Positions 44,086 to 53,046 are shown, counted from the stretch's first letter. The stretch is DNA of 64,000 nucleotides from Phragmitibacter sp965284365 (GCA_965284365.1 OZ260079.1:3348001-3412000), one strand, 5' to 3'. The notes: a model not told the origin generated them from the sequence alone. Numbers and translations are program-made.

Positions 44086-44274
44086 ATGAAAAGTCTCTTC
44101 ACCATCACGACCCTGATCGCAGCTGCCACAGCGCTCACCTTCGCCGCTGACAAGCCAAAGTACAAAGACGGCGGTTGCTGTGACAAAGCCGACAAGAAAG
44201 GCGAAAAATGCAAGCATCCCTGCTGCGTGGAAGCCGAATCAAAGAATGAAGTTTGCAAGAAGTGCAACGGCTAA
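44086..44274 (+). CDS. Small Cys-rich exported protein of unknown function
   Basis: 62 residues. Residues 1-20 are a signal peptide-like segment (MKSLFTITTLIAAATALTFA) with a plausible cut after FA. The mature part is about 40 residues and strongly basic/polar with seven Cys: pairs at GGCCDK and HPCCVE and singles in EKCKH, EVCKK and KCNG. Such density suggests metal binding or disulfides in the periplasm. No family was recognised. It stands alone between recD2 and a terminator shared with fabF. Confidence 0.65.
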   Translation: MKSLFTITTLIAAATALTFAADKPKYKDGGCCDKADKKGEKCKHPCCVEAESKNEVCKKCNG

Positions 44275-44303
44275 GCTGTCCGCTGAAAGCCTGTATTTAG
44301 TCG

Positions 44304-44344
44304 AAACGCCTGTCCCGGGATTTCCCGGACGGGCGTTTCTTTTG
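44304..44344. terminator. Bidirectional intrinsic terminator
   Basis: AAACGCC and GGCGTTT outer arms, with GTCC-GGG paired inside around ATTT, followed by CTTTT on the plus strand. It sits between the converging small Cys-rich gene and fabF; on the minus strand the A/T-rich outer arm gives a TTT run as well. Confidence 0.75.
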
Positions 44345-44367
44345 TCCCGACGTGTAACCGTCAGTTA

Positions 44368-45612
44368 TTAAATTTTGCGCACCAGCAGCGCGGCATTGTG
44401 GCCGCCGAAGCCGAAGGAGTTGCTCAACGCCGCATCCAGCTTTGCTTCGCGCGCTACATTCGGCACTACATCCAGGTCGCATTCAGGATCCTGGTTCTCC
44501 ACATTGATTGTAGGGGGGACGACCTGATCGCGCAGGGCAAACATGCACGCGGCGAGTTCGATGCCGCCTGCCGCACCCAAAAGGTGGCCCGTCATGCTCT
44601 TCGTCGCGCTGACAAGGAGTCCGTTTTTGGCGTAGTCGCCAAAGGTCTTTTTGATGGCCTGCACTTCACAGATGTCGCCCACTGGCGTGCTGGTGGCATG
44701 GGCATTAACATATTGAATGTCGGTCGCGTTCAGCTTGGCATGGCCCAGCGCCATGTTCATGCAGCGGGCCGCGCCGGAACCGTCTGGCAGCGGTGCGCTG
44801 AGGTGATACGCATCCGCAGAGAGGCCGTAGCCGACCAACTCGCAATAGATATGCGCACCGCGCTTTTTGGCGTGCTCATACTCTTCCAGCACCACGCAAC
44901 CCGCGCCTTCACCCATGACAAAACCATCGCGGTCTTTGTCAAAGGGGCGGCTGGCTTTTTCAGGAGCATCGTTGCGCGTGGAGAGTGCCTTCATGTTGCC
45001 GAAACCAGCCAGACCCATCGGGGCAATGCTGGCTTCCGCGCCACCAGCCACGATGACATCTGCGTCACCGAATTTCAAAATACGCCAGGCTTCACCGATG
45101 CAATGATTGGACGTCGCGCAGGCGGTCACAATACACATGTTCGGCCCCAGGAAGCCGTATTCCATGCTGATCATGCCACTGGCGATGTTGCTGATCATCA
45201 TCGGGATCGTGAACGGGGAGACCCGCCCTGGATTCTTGGTGATGAGTTGCGTGTGATTGTTCTCCAGCGTGATCAGGCCGCCGATGCCGCTGCCCACCAT
45301 CACGCCGATGCGCTCCAAGTTTAGATTGCCTTGGTCGATGCCGCTATCCACCACGGCTTGCTTCGCGCCGCCCATGGCCAACTGCGTAAACTTGTCCGCC
45401 CGGCGGGCATCTTTTGGGTCCTTGAAATAAGTTTTTGGATCGTAGCCAACCACTTCGCCGCCAAAATGAGTGCCGTACTCTGTTGTATCGAACGACTCGA
45501 TGTTCTTGATGCCGCTCTTGCCTGCCACGAGATTCTTCCAGAAGTCGTCCTTGTTGTTGCCGAGGGGGCTAACAACGCCAAGACCGGTGATGACAATGCG
45601 GCGTTCGCTCAT
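44368..45612 (-). CDS. fabF: 3-oxoacyl-[acyl-carrier-protein] synthase II
   Basis: 414 residues, the family's normal length. The N-terminus RRIVITGLGVVSPLGNN is diagnostic; the catalytic Cys165 lies in TACAT, and the two active-site His lie in NAHATSTPVGD and KSMTGHLLGAAGGIE. It elongates acyl-ACP in fatty-acid synthesis in the cytoplasm. No acpP gene lies beside it here, though one often precedes fabF. The single gene is bounded by a terminator and a gap of about 145 bp upstream. Confidence 0.95.
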   Translation of the reverse strand: MSERRIVITGLGVVSPLGNNKDDFWKNLVAGKSGIKNIESFDTTEYGTHFGGEVVGYDPKTYFKDPKDARRADKFTQLAMGGAKQAVVDSGIDQGNLNLERIGVMVGSGIGGLITLENNHTQLITKNPGRVSPFTIPMMISNIASGMISMEYGFLGPNMCIVTACATSNHCIGEAWRILKFGDADVIVAGGAEASIAPMGLAGFGNMKALSTRNDAPEKASRPFDKDRDGFVMGEGAGCVVLEEYEHAKKRGAHIYCELVGYGLSADAYHLSAPLPDGSGAARCMNMALGHAKLNATDIQYVNAHATSTPVGDICEVQAIKKTFGDYAKNGLLVSATKSMTGHLLGAAGGIELAACMFALRDQVVPPTINVENQDPECDLDVVPNVAREAKLDAALSNSFGFGGHNAALLVRKI

Positions 45613-45756
45613 GTAGTTGGGGTGAAGGAGGGGACGAAGTGGAACAATGGATTAGCCACGAAACCGGGGAGGGGGCAAGAGGAAATCAGTCTAGGGGCTT
45701 TCGGCGCTAGGGCTCGCCTTCCCTCACTAGCTGGGACATGCAGGTGCCGTCTATGT

Positions 45757-48252
45757 TTAAGCACGGATCAAATAATGCAGGGGCCGATGGTGTTTCTGTT
45801 TTGGGGTCAGTTCGGGAAGAGCGGGATGAAGATGCTGGCCCGCGACCTCCAAATGCTTTTTCAGCACAGGAGCCGCAGCTTGCTGGAGCGCCTGCCACCG
45901 GGGCCAGGGGTACGCCGGGGCGTGCGTGATATGGCGCAGCAGGCTAAGCCATTCCACATAGGCGCGCGTCAGATCGCCCTCGGTGGATTTGGATAGTGAA
46001 ACCACGGGGCCTGACTCTACGCCGGTCAAGATCAGCCCCAGGAGTTCTGCCGTGGCGTCCCTGTAACCCACGGGCAGGCCTGCTTCCAGATACCCATGGT
46101 GATTTACCAGTCCGTAGGCCGCCCGGCAGGCGGCTGCGAGACGCTCGCTGCCGGTCGCCCCGGTGTATTCCATACGGTGCCCGCCGCGAAGATTTGCTAG
46201 GTGGAGAAGCATTTCGTCCACCGGGTAAGTCTCATCTTCCAGAGCGGCGGCGATGGCCAGTCCTTCGCCGTGCTGGAAGTAGCTGAAGATGACTCCTCTC
46301 CGCGTGGGGACGCCATTGCTTTCGATGAGGCCGAGGGTGCGCCAGGCATGAACAGCGGTACCGGCGCGCGCGGCATGGGCTTGGCCGGGAGTACCCGCGA
46401 TATCCGTAGCCTGCTCCCGCTCGGCTGCACGAAGCTCTGGCTCGGTCACCATGCGTCCATGGGAGTCGCCCATGGCCTTCACCAGCTTTGGCGAGAAATC
46501 ATAGATCGCGTAAAGGTGCCGATCCTTGATCCGTAAACCCGCGAAACTGGCCCCGGGAAAGTGTGCGGCCAGTTTGGGCAGCAGGGTGGCCTGAATTTTT
46601 TCGGGACGGATGGTCACGACGTGTTTGGGAATGCCCAGTAGCTTCCGCAAAGCCTGAGTAGGCGTGATCTCGACCTCGGTAGAAAACTCGTGGTAATCCT
46701 CCGTGAATTCGGGAGGAGGGAGGCCAATGGCCACTTCCTTTCCGTAGAGTTGAAAGCCGTCGGTCTTTCCCAATTTGCAAAGCCTACCCGGGCCCAACGC
46801 ATTGACGTATCGGGAGGAGGCGAGAGCCGGTCCCGGAAAGCCTTCTTGCGCCAGCCAAGCCTGACCGAGCGGCACTTCCCGCATGGGATTAGTTTTTACT
46901 TCCTCCCAGACACCCTGGCTGTTGAAAAGCTCTTGCTTGATGTGATGGAGATTGAAGAGATTTTCACTCACCGTGCGCGCAGGCGCAGGTGACAGAGGCA
47001 CATCTTCCGAGGGCTCCAAGCCGAGCATGGGGGGAGCTTTGGAGAATAGTTTCGTGGCGAAGTCGCTCGCTGCAGCAAAGGCATCGCGTCCCTCCAGGGC
47101 AGCCTGCCGCATCACGCGGAGGAAAAGCGGCCAGGAGAGCTTGCTGCCGCGCCGCACGCGAGCCGGGCGGGCATCCGCCAGCGATGGGCTGTCGCGCGTC
47201 GTGAGCACGTAGCCTCGTTCATCCAGTCCCCGACGACCGGCGCGGCCAAACATCTGGAGCAGTTCGTCTGCCGTCAGTTGTTGTTCGGAAATACCGTCGT
47301 GGAAGCTGGTGGACGCCACATGGACACTGCGAACGGAGAAATTGATCCCTGCTGCTAGGCCCATAGTAGAGACGATGACGCGGAGTTGCCCCGCTTTCGC
47401 CAAAGGTTCCACTAATCCGGCTCGAAGGGCATAAGGCAACCCGCTGTGATGGTATGCGATGCGCTTTTCCAAGAGAGCGGCCATGTCTTTGCCAGCCAAG
47501 GCGCGTTGGGCATTGGTCAGTTGCAAAGGGTCGCCCTGCGGTAAATGAGCGGCCAGTTTTTCCGCGATCTTTTCTGCATCCCGCCGGCGAGGAGCAAAGA
47601 TCAGCAGTGGCGCCAGATCTGCCACCAATGCGGAAATTGCCAGCTTGGGCCACCAGCCTTCGATGTTTTTGAATCGCTGGGGTAGGACCTCGACTGGCGT
47701 GTCTTCCAAGGGCACGGGACGCTCCTGCGTGGTCACCACTTCCGCTTTGCGGCCGAGACGACGCATCCATTCCGCGACATCCGTTGGATTTTCCACACTG
47801 CCGCTGAGCAGGAGCAGTTGCGTATCTTTTGGGGCGAGGATGATGGCGCCTTCGTAGTGCGGGCCCCGAGCTGGATCGGAGATCATTTGATATTCATCCA
47901 GCACCAGCAGGGCCGGGCCTTGACCCGTGATGAGCCGCTCCAGTTGCGTCTCCAAGGTGGCGACGAGCACCGGCGCGTGGATGTTTTCCGAGAGATCGCC
48001 TGTGGCAAGGCCTACATTCCATCCCGCTTCTTTCCACTCCGCATGTTTGTCATTGGCCAGCGCCCGGGTCGGCACGGTGTAAACCGCCTGCCGCTTGAGG
48101 TAGCCGGACTTCACCAGAAGCTCAAAGATGAAGGTCTTCCCCGCACCAGTCGGGGCGCTCACGATCACGTCCGAACCCGCCCTGAGATAGTTCACCGCGC
48201 TGTGCTGCCACGGGTCAGGAAGTTTCAGATGATGAGTGAGTTGCGTAAGCAT
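45757..48252 (-). CDS. Ski2/Hel308-like superfamily 2 helicase
   Basis: 831 residues from MLTQLTHHLKLPDPWQHSAV (an ATG at 48279 is also in frame). Motif I APTGAGKT (33-40), motif II DEYQ (119-122, in place of DExH/DEAD), SGSVENP (motif III), STMGLAAGINFSVR (IV/V) and QMFGRAGRRGLDERGY (VI) are present. It has a long C-terminal region without a recognised domain. The architecture resembles Ski2-like helicases that handle structured RNA or stalled forks. The bacterial substrate is unknown. It is followed, on the same strand, by fabF at 145 bp. Confidence 0.85.
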   Translation of the reverse strand: MLTQLTHHLKLPDPWQHSAVNYLRAGSDVIVSAPTGAGKTFIFELLVKSGYLKRQAVYTVPTRALANDKHAEWKEAGWNVGLATGDLSENIHAPVLVATLETQLERLITGQGPALLVLDEYQMISDPARGPHYEGAIILAPKDTQLLLLSGSVENPTDVAEWMRRLGRKAEVVTTQERPVPLEDTPVEVLPQRFKNIEGWWPKLAISALVADLAPLLIFAPRRRDAEKIAEKLAAHLPQGDPLQLTNAQRALAGKDMAALLEKRIAYHHSGLPYALRAGLVEPLAKAGQLRVIVSTMGLAAGINFSVRSVHVASTSFHDGISEQQLTADELLQMFGRAGRRGLDERGYVLTTRDSPSLADARPARVRRGSKLSWPLFLRVMRQAALEGRDAFAAASDFATKLFSKAPPMLGLEPSEDVPLSPAPARTVSENLFNLHHIKQELFNSQGVWEEVKTNPMREVPLGQAWLAQEGFPGPALASSRYVNALGPGRLCKLGKTDGFQLYGKEVAIGLPPPEFTEDYHEFSTEVEITPTQALRKLLGIPKHVVTIRPEKIQATLLPKLAAHFPGASFAGLRIKDRHLYAIYDFSPKLVKAMGDSHGRMVTEPELRAAEREQATDIAGTPGQAHAARAGTAVHAWRTLGLIESNGVPTRRGVIFSYFQHGEGLAIAAALEDETYPVDEMLLHLANLRGGHRMEYTGATGSERLAAACRAAYGLVNHHGYLEAGLPVGYRDATAELLGLILTGVESGPVVSLSKSTEGDLTRAYVEWLSLLRHITHAPAYPWPRWQALQQAAAPVLKKHLEVAGQHLHPALPELTPKQKHHRPLHYLIRA

Positions 48253-48322
48253 CTCGAGGAGGCAGGCCGCGATGCCCAAAGACTATACGGCTCAGGCAGT
48301 GTGTCTCGCCGAAAATGAGCGT

Positions 48323-48375
48323 CAGGGCACTTTGCCCTGGCTGCCTAGACAGGTCCTATAGGATGAATAGGACCT
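48323..48375. repeat. Two adjacent hairpins between helicase and metallopeptidase genes
   Basis: First, CAGGGCA and TGCCCTG with a 3-nt loop (48323-48339). Second, AGGTCCTAT and ATAGGACCT with a 7-nt loop (48351-48375), followed on plus by ATTTT. The second lies just past the stop of the gene at 48380. Neither has a clear U-tract on the minus strand. Confidence 0.45.
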
Positions 48376-48379
48376 ATTT

Positions 48380-49927
48380 TCAGAAACTCATCCCTGCACC
48401 ATCATCAAAGCAGCGGCGGCGCAGGTGGAATTGGCCGTTCTGCTCCAGGATGTAGTGTGTCTTCCGCCGCACATGAGCATGTGGGACACTGCTGAGACCC
48501 GGTTTGCATTGACTGAAATCCACACGGCCCCGACGGAAGAGCGTTTCCAGGAAACTTTGCGTGGCCTGTTCGACTCCGGGGACCGGCGTCGAACCAGAGT
48601 CCAGCGCCGCGGGGGCAATGGCCCCACGCCGGGAGAAGGAAGCGGTGCGCACCACAAGGGCGCCTTCGGCCAAGCCGTAAGCACTAGCACGGATCATCAT
48701 GTCACGTCCGCGCGGACGCTCATCACCGGCCTGTCCGGGTTTAACCGCCGCCTGAGCCAGGCGTGCCGCTTCGGCTCGGAGGCTCCGGACTGCTTCAAGA
48801 CTGAGAAGACCCCGGCGAACGAAAGCACTCCGAAGCACATCGTCGTACTTTCCGCCGAAGAGCGCACCATCCGCCCAGATGACTTGGGCAGCGACCTCGC
48901 TGTAGAAGGCAGCGCTCAGCGCCGCGCTGCGGACTGCTTTGGCGAGTAGGGCGGTCGCATCCTTGGCGGTTTGCAGAATATCTTCAACCCTTGGGTTCGT
49001 GGAATTGACGGCCAGCATGCCGCCCATCGCTTCAAAAAATCCCGATGTGAACAACCGCGAAAAGGAATGCGGTTCCGAGGACAGTTCAAAATGCGGCGCC
49101 ACCGGTGGCAAGTGCATGGGCTCGCGATAGAAGAAGGCATTGGCCGCATTGCGGAGGCAGTTCTCGGGGGAGGACTGAGGATGCAGAGAATGCACCGCTT
49201 TTCCGAACGTCGGCGCAAAACGGGATACCACGGAGTCCCGGTACAAATGTCCGCCGGTTTCTTTCAGCACGGCTGCCGCTACACTTTCAATGTGGAGAGC
49301 CGACAGCATGGCCGTAAGATCGGCGAAGGATTCGTGGAAGGACGACACTTCATCCAGCGCTGCATCCCAAAGGTCCGGCCGCACGGCATCGAGAATGGCA
49401 TGACCTGCCTCATGCGCGACGACGTCTGGACTGTCAGCGGAATGGATCTCTTTTCCGTGAACCACCGCCCCGTTGAAAGTGAGGGTCTTGCGATCGTAAC
49501 AGGCCGCCAACTCATGGGACACCCCGATCTGCACCTCAAGTGCGCTGCCGTGTTGCCAGTTGGCGTCATCCGCGAGGTAGGGTCTCCACAGATCTCGCGA
49601 GCGGCGCAGTGCTTCCGCGCAATTCCAGTAGCGAAATCCAGCACTACCTGGCGCGTAAGTTCCCGCTTTTTGGGCGGTTCCCAGGAAGCTGATTGGCATG
49701 GTGCCCAGCGTCAGGCTGGGAGTGGACCGCTTCACCGGCTTGATCCCGGATTCCGGATCCAATTCGTAAACCGCGACTTGGGCGTTGGAGGTGGCAGGGG
49801 GGGCGGCAGCCTTTGTCTTTGCAGCGGGCTGGGCTTTACCCTTGAGAGGCGGGGGCGCAGGTGTCTTGCTGTTTTTAGCTGGGGCAGATTTCTTGGCCGG
49901 TGGTTTCTTCTCAGGTGGCCGCTTCAT
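48380..49927 (-). CDS. Metallopeptidase-like protein with HEAGH zinc motif
   Basis: 515 residues. Residues 1-50 are a Lys/Pro/Ala-rich, low-complexity stretch, with no signal peptide. The core has VVAHEAGHAILDAVRP (the HExxH zinc site) followed 20-odd residues later by SFHESFADLTAM, whose Glu is placed like the third zinc ligand in thermolysin-like (gluzincin) enzymes. The C-terminal third is helical and basic with an RRKTHYIL end. It is likely an intracellular zinc peptidase or a relative that binds peptides; substrate and role are not known. The start MKRPPEKK was chosen over the open frame to 49981. Confidence 0.7.
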   Translation of the reverse strand: MKRPPEKKPPAKKSAPAKNSKTPAPPPLKGKAQPAAKTKAAAPPATSNAQVAVYELDPESGIKPVKRSTPSLTLGTMPISFLGTAQKAGTYAPGSAGFRYWNCAEALRRSRDLWRPYLADDANWQHGSALEVQIGVSHELAACYDRKTLTFNGAVVHGKEIHSADSPDVVAHEAGHAILDAVRPDLWDAALDEVSSFHESFADLTAMLSALHIESVAAAVLKETGGHLYRDSVVSRFAPTFGKAVHSLHPQSSPENCLRNAANAFFYREPMHLPPVAPHFELSSEPHSFSRLFTSGFFEAMGGMLAVNSTNPRVEDILQTAKDATALLAKAVRSAALSAAFYSEVAAQVIWADGALFGGKYDDVLRSAFVRRGLLSLEAVRSLRAEAARLAQAAVKPGQAGDERPRGRDMMIRASAYGLAEGALVVRTASFSRRGAIAPAALDSGSTPVPGVEQATQSFLETLFRRGRVDFSQCKPGLSSVPHAHVRRKTHYILEQNGQFHLRRRCFDDGAGMSF

Positions 49928-50125
49928 GATTGTGAATGGAAATAACGCTCGCCCTCGGCCTTTGTCCCGAACCCGCCGCACGGGATGGAATTACCGAATT
50001 TTGTGTAAGGCTAGCCAAATTAGAGGCTGGTTGACAAGATTTTTGACGTCGTGGCCCTTTCCTGGCTAATGACAGCCCCCGCCAGCTTGACCTCGCGGAC
50101 AGCAGCGGGTAAGCCGATCTCTCCT

Positions 50126-50998
50126 ATGGCCACCGCCACTGCCCACACCCCAACCGTCAAGCCTTTGCGGCTCAGTTCACCCGCAAAGATAAACCTCAGC
50201 CTCAGGATTTTAGGAAGGCGCGACGATGGCTTTCATGCACTGGAAACACGCATGTGCCCTTTGGCGCTCGCGGATGAGGTGGCCATTGCTCCGCTCGCCT
50301 CCGGTCCGAACATCCTCACGTGCTCTGATCCGGGCATCCCCGTCGATGAAAGCAATCTCGCGCTGAGAGCCGTACGCGCCTTTGAAGCTCGCAGCGGAAA
50401 ATCTGGTTCTTGGAGCATTCACCTGGAAAAGCGGATTCCCGCTGGTGCGGGACTTGGCGGTGGCAGCAGCAATGCCGCGACTGTCCTTCTGGGTCTCAAT
50501 GAACTCACAGGCTTTCCCTTGGATGCAGAGGCGCTTCATTCAGCGGCTGCGGAGCTCGGCTCGGACGTGCCGTTCTTCCTTCATCGCACCACATGCGACG
50601 CCAGGGGCCGGGGTGAAGCGGTGACGCCGGTGACGGATTGGTCCTGGCAGTTACCGCTGGTGTTGATTAAGCCGTCCTTCTCCATTCCCACGCCTTGGGC
50701 CTACGGGGAATGGGCCAATTCCAAGGAAATCGAGGGGGTGCTCTATGCTCCGCAAATATGCCCGTGGGGCGCCATGCAGAATGATCTGGAGCGCCCCGTC
50801 TTCTCGAAATGGATTCTCCTCCCTACACTAAAGGAATGGCTTCTGGATCAAGGGGAGACGCGTGCCGCGCTTATGTCGGGTTCCGGATCGACCATGTTTG
50901 CCATCACCAATTCCCCCTCTGAAACGCAGAGTCTGGCTGAGCGCGCGCGAGCCCTTTGTGGGGAAAGCACTTGGGTTGTGGCCACGCATACGCTCTGA
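50126..50998 (+). CDS. ispE: 4-diphosphocytidyl-2-C-methyl-D-erythritol kinase
   Basis: 290 residues from MATATAHTPT. GHMP-kinase motifs: LSSPAKINLSLRILGRRDDGFH near 16-36, the ATP loop PAGAGLGGGSSNAA at 105-118, and LMSGSGSTMFAI near the end. It phosphorylates the 2-hydroxyl of CDP-methylerythritol in the MEP pathway, feeding isoprenoid and undecaprenyl-phosphate synthesis, the carrier used by the polysaccharide locus. Earlier in-frame ATGs lie at 50051 and 50069. It stands just before the tRNA gene and integrated element. Confidence 0.93.
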   Translation: MATATAHTPTVKPLRLSSPAKINLSLRILGRRDDGFHALETRMCPLALADEVAIAPLASGPNILTCSDPGIPVDESNLALRAVRAFEARSGKSGSWSIHLEKRIPAGAGLGGGSSNAATVLLGLNELTGFPLDAEALHSAAAELGSDVPFFLHRTTCDARGRGEAVTPVTDWSWQLPLVLIKPSFSIPTPWAYGEWANSKEIEGVLYAPQICPWGAMQNDLERPVFSKWILLPTLKEWLLDQGETRAALMSGSGSTMFAITNSPSETQSLAERARALCGESTWVVATHTL

Positions 50999-51126
50999 GC
51001 TGCCCGCCGGTTCCGGCCGCGATGATGCGGTGAGGTGGCCACGCATCATAATCGCAGTTGGAAGCGCCAAAAGTGTTGCATTCCGCAGCGGTCTTGTTTA
51101 GCTTGCCAGCCCATCATCAGCAACAG

Positions 51127-51210
51127 GCCGGCGTGGCGAAATTGGTAGACGCGCTAGACTCAAAATCTTGTTGTAGTAATACAGTGTCGGTTCGAGTCCG
51201 ACCGCCGGTA
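51127..51210 (+). tRNA. tRNA-Leu (anticodon CAA)
   Basis: 84 nt, class II tRNA. Acceptor GCCGGCG pairs with CGCCGGT (G1:U72 wobble), discriminator A at 51210. The anticodon loop CTCAAAA gives CAA at 51161-51163. The variable arm contains TGTA-GTAA-TACA, and the T-arm is GTCGG-TTCGAGT-CCGAC. The anticodon stem CTAGA/TCTTG has one U-U mismatch. CCA is not encoded. The integrase gene lies 147 bp downstream, so the 3' end is the probable attachment site. Confidence 0.92.
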
Positions 51211-51323
51211 CTTTGCTGATAGGAGTAGGAGGAAAGCGCTGGAAGCCTTATTGCACTAGGCGCGCAGCGTGGGAGACAATAGAGCCGAATGGCCATACAA
51301 CCCGCCACGCGTCCGCCCTCATA

Positions 51324-51352
51324 TTGACAAAGTTCCGCCTTCGGGCCACAAT
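51324..51352 (+). promoter_or_regulatory. Candidate sigma70-type promoter of the integrase gene
   Basis: TTGACA (51324-51329), 17-bp spacer, CACAAT (51347-51352). The -10 matches in four of six positions. Transcription would begin near 51359, so the start at 51358 would be leaderless or the ATG at 51421 would be used. Confidence 0.35.
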
Positions 51353-51357
51353 CGGGA

Positions 51358-52560
51358 ATGAAATTTGACCGGAAATTTGACCGGAAATCCCCGACGGGGA
51401 AGTGTGTCACATTCAAGGGAATGAAATATCCGCTCCTGCTCGACGGCGGACTCTGGCGCATGCGGAAGCGCCATCAAAAATACGCCATCAACTTTGCCAC
51501 GGGAACGGCGAACCTCGAAATGGCGCGGGAGCTTTGTCTTCAAGAATTGGAGAAACGGGAGTTGGCGTCCTACAAAAAGCCATGTCGCCGGACGTTGGCT
51601 GAACTCGTGGAATTTTACCGGGACATGCCGAAGAAGGCCGGGGCTGCTGCGGAAAAGCAGAATGTCACCATGCTGGGCGCGGTTGTGAAGCTGACACTCG
51701 GGAAAGAACTCGCCGCTGTCCGGGTGGATGAAGTGACCCCCAAGCTCTGGCGCGACTACATGGCGAAGCGCCAAGGCGGGAAGCTGGATCTGTCCACGCG
51801 GCGGAAAGAGAACGCCGCCATCAATTCCGCAGTGCGCTGCGCCGCCTCGATGTTCATTCCCCGCCTGCGACCGCTCTACAAGGAAGAGGGCTTCATCATT
51901 GCCGATGACGCCACGGAGATCCAATGGTTGCCGACCATTGCTAAAATCCATGACGAAGTAGACGAGGAGGCGATGCTTGCCGCGTGGCGAGGCCTCAAGC
52001 CCGCACAGGAGGCTTTTGACGAATGGCTAGGCCATAACACCGGCAAGAACGATCTGGACGCCTGGCGAGCCATTGCCCCCTCAAAGCTGGCCATGTGGTT
52101 CACTTTCGCGCTGTCGCGATTCGCCGGACTCCGGCGCAAGGAAATCATGGCGTGCCGTGGAGGGTGGGTCTCCGTCTGGAAAGATCAGCCCATTATCAAA
52201 ATGCAGGACAGGCCGGACGAGGGCTTTCTGTCCAAAACGGGCAAGGCTTACCGGGCGCACATTATTGACGCCGAACTGTTCCGCATGCTCTCGCTCGTCC
52301 CGAAGGAGGAGAATGTAGTCATCCGGCCAAGAGGCGGACACACTTGGGAGCATAACGCCCCGCAACGCTGGCTACGCCGATTCATGCCCGCGAGCGAATA
52401 CAAGCCGCTGCACCGTCTGCGCTCGCTCTATGCCGTGCAGTTGTCCGAAATGACCGAGGAGGCTACGGCGGCGAAGCTGGCCGGGATCAAGGCTGCCGCT
52501 GATGCTTTGGGCCATACATCCACCCAAACGACGAAGGCGAGTTATTTGCCGGATTCCTAA
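51358..52560 (+). CDS. int: Tyrosine recombinase (integrase)
   Basis: 400 residues if started at 51358; 379 if at the ATG at 51421 (MKYPLLLDGG), which better fits the promoter candidate. A SAM-like/arm-binding N-terminal part (about 75-170) precedes the catalytic domain with Arg259 (GLRRKEI), His352-x-x-Arg355 (HRLR), His386 (LGHTS) and nucleophile Tyr396. It integrates or excises the element at the adjacent tRNA-Leu. The nearest match is the broad phage-integrase family; no closer subfamily was assigned. Confidence 0.93.
   Translation: MKFDRKFDRKSPTGKCVTFKGMKYPLLLDGGLWRMRKRHQKYAINFATGTANLEMARELCLQELEKRELASYKKPCRRTLAELVEFYRDMPKKAGAAAEKQNVTMLGAVVKLTLGKELAAVRVDEVTPKLWRDYMAKRQGGKLDLSTRRKENAAINSAVRCAASMFIPRLRPLYKEEGFIIADDATEIQWLPTIAKIHDEVDEEAMLAAWRGLKPAQEAFDEWLGHNTGKNDLDAWRAIAPSKLAMWFTFALSRFAGLRRKEIMACRGGWVSVWKDQPIIKMQDRPDEGFLSKTGKAYRAHIIDAELFRMLSLVPKEENVVIRPRGGHTWEHNAPQRWLRRFMPASEYKPLHRLRSLYAVQLSEMTEEATAAKLAGIKAAADALGHTSTQTTKASYLPDS
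51360..51383 (+). repeat. Two tandem 12-bp repeats at the integrase gene start
   Basis: GAAATTTGACCG occurs twice in direct tandem and is followed by a partial third copy GAAAT. In frame it would encode KFDRKFDRK. It could instead be an arm-type binding site if translation starts at 51421. Confidence 0.55.
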
Positions 52561-52688
52561 CGCCTCCTAATTATCTGTAACACTGCACTAAAAAAGATTT
52601 CAACTGGCCCTCAAATCGTTCGACCAATCGCTTGACGCGATTGATAATGGGTGCAGCAACCGAAAACTGTTTACTACTCATCACGCTG

Positions 52689-52946
52689 TCATGACCTGTT
52701 CCTTTTCTTTTCCACATTGCTCCCTGACTTGGGGAGTTGGGCGATAAGGGCCTCGTAATCCTTTTCAGGAATACAGACCAACGGTAAACGCAATTCCCTG
52801 TGTTCCTGCCAGTGCCTCAGAGCCGCCTTGATGGCGTGCCGCACTAATCTAGCTGCATCAATATCTGTGCGAGCTTCAAGCTCAGCCAGTTGAGACGCGG
52901 TGTCTTCGTCAATCCGGACGTTGATCTGCTTGGTCATGTTGGCCAT
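52689..52946 (-). CDS. Ribbon-helix-helix DNA-binding protein, small
   Basis: 85 residues from MANMTKQINVRIDEDTASQL (an inner ATG at 52937 gives 82). The ribbon KQINVRIDED and the two helices TASQLAELEARTD and DAARLVRHAIKAALRHW match the RHH/CopG layout; the tail is unassigned. It lies divergent from a second RHH protein, with repeated palindromes between them, so control of the lysogenic/early switch is a reasonable inference. It is also convergent with the integrase gene. Confidence 0.75.
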   Translation of the reverse strand: MANMTKQINVRIDEDTASQLAELEARTDIDAARLVRHAIKAALRHWQEHRELRLPLVCIPEKDYEALIAQLPKSGSNVEKKRNRS

Positions 52947-52968
52947 GCAGATACAAAAGCATAAAAAA

Positions 52969-53028
52969 GATACGAATGATAGCAAAATTAACTTGCGCGG
53001 TTTCGCTACCATTGCTAGCATTCGTAGC
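52969..53028. promoter_or_regulatory. Three related 15-bp palindromic operator-like repeats
   Basis: GATACGAATGATAGC at 52969-52983, GCTACCATTGCTAGC at 53005-53019 and GCTAGCATTCGTAGC at 53014-53028 share the form GCTA-N7-TAGC; copies one and three are 13/15 identical in inverted orientation. They lie in the AT-rich gap between divergent RHH genes, as expected for a dimeric repressor. Confidence 0.55.
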
Positions 53029-53046
53029 ATAATTCATTTTATATTT

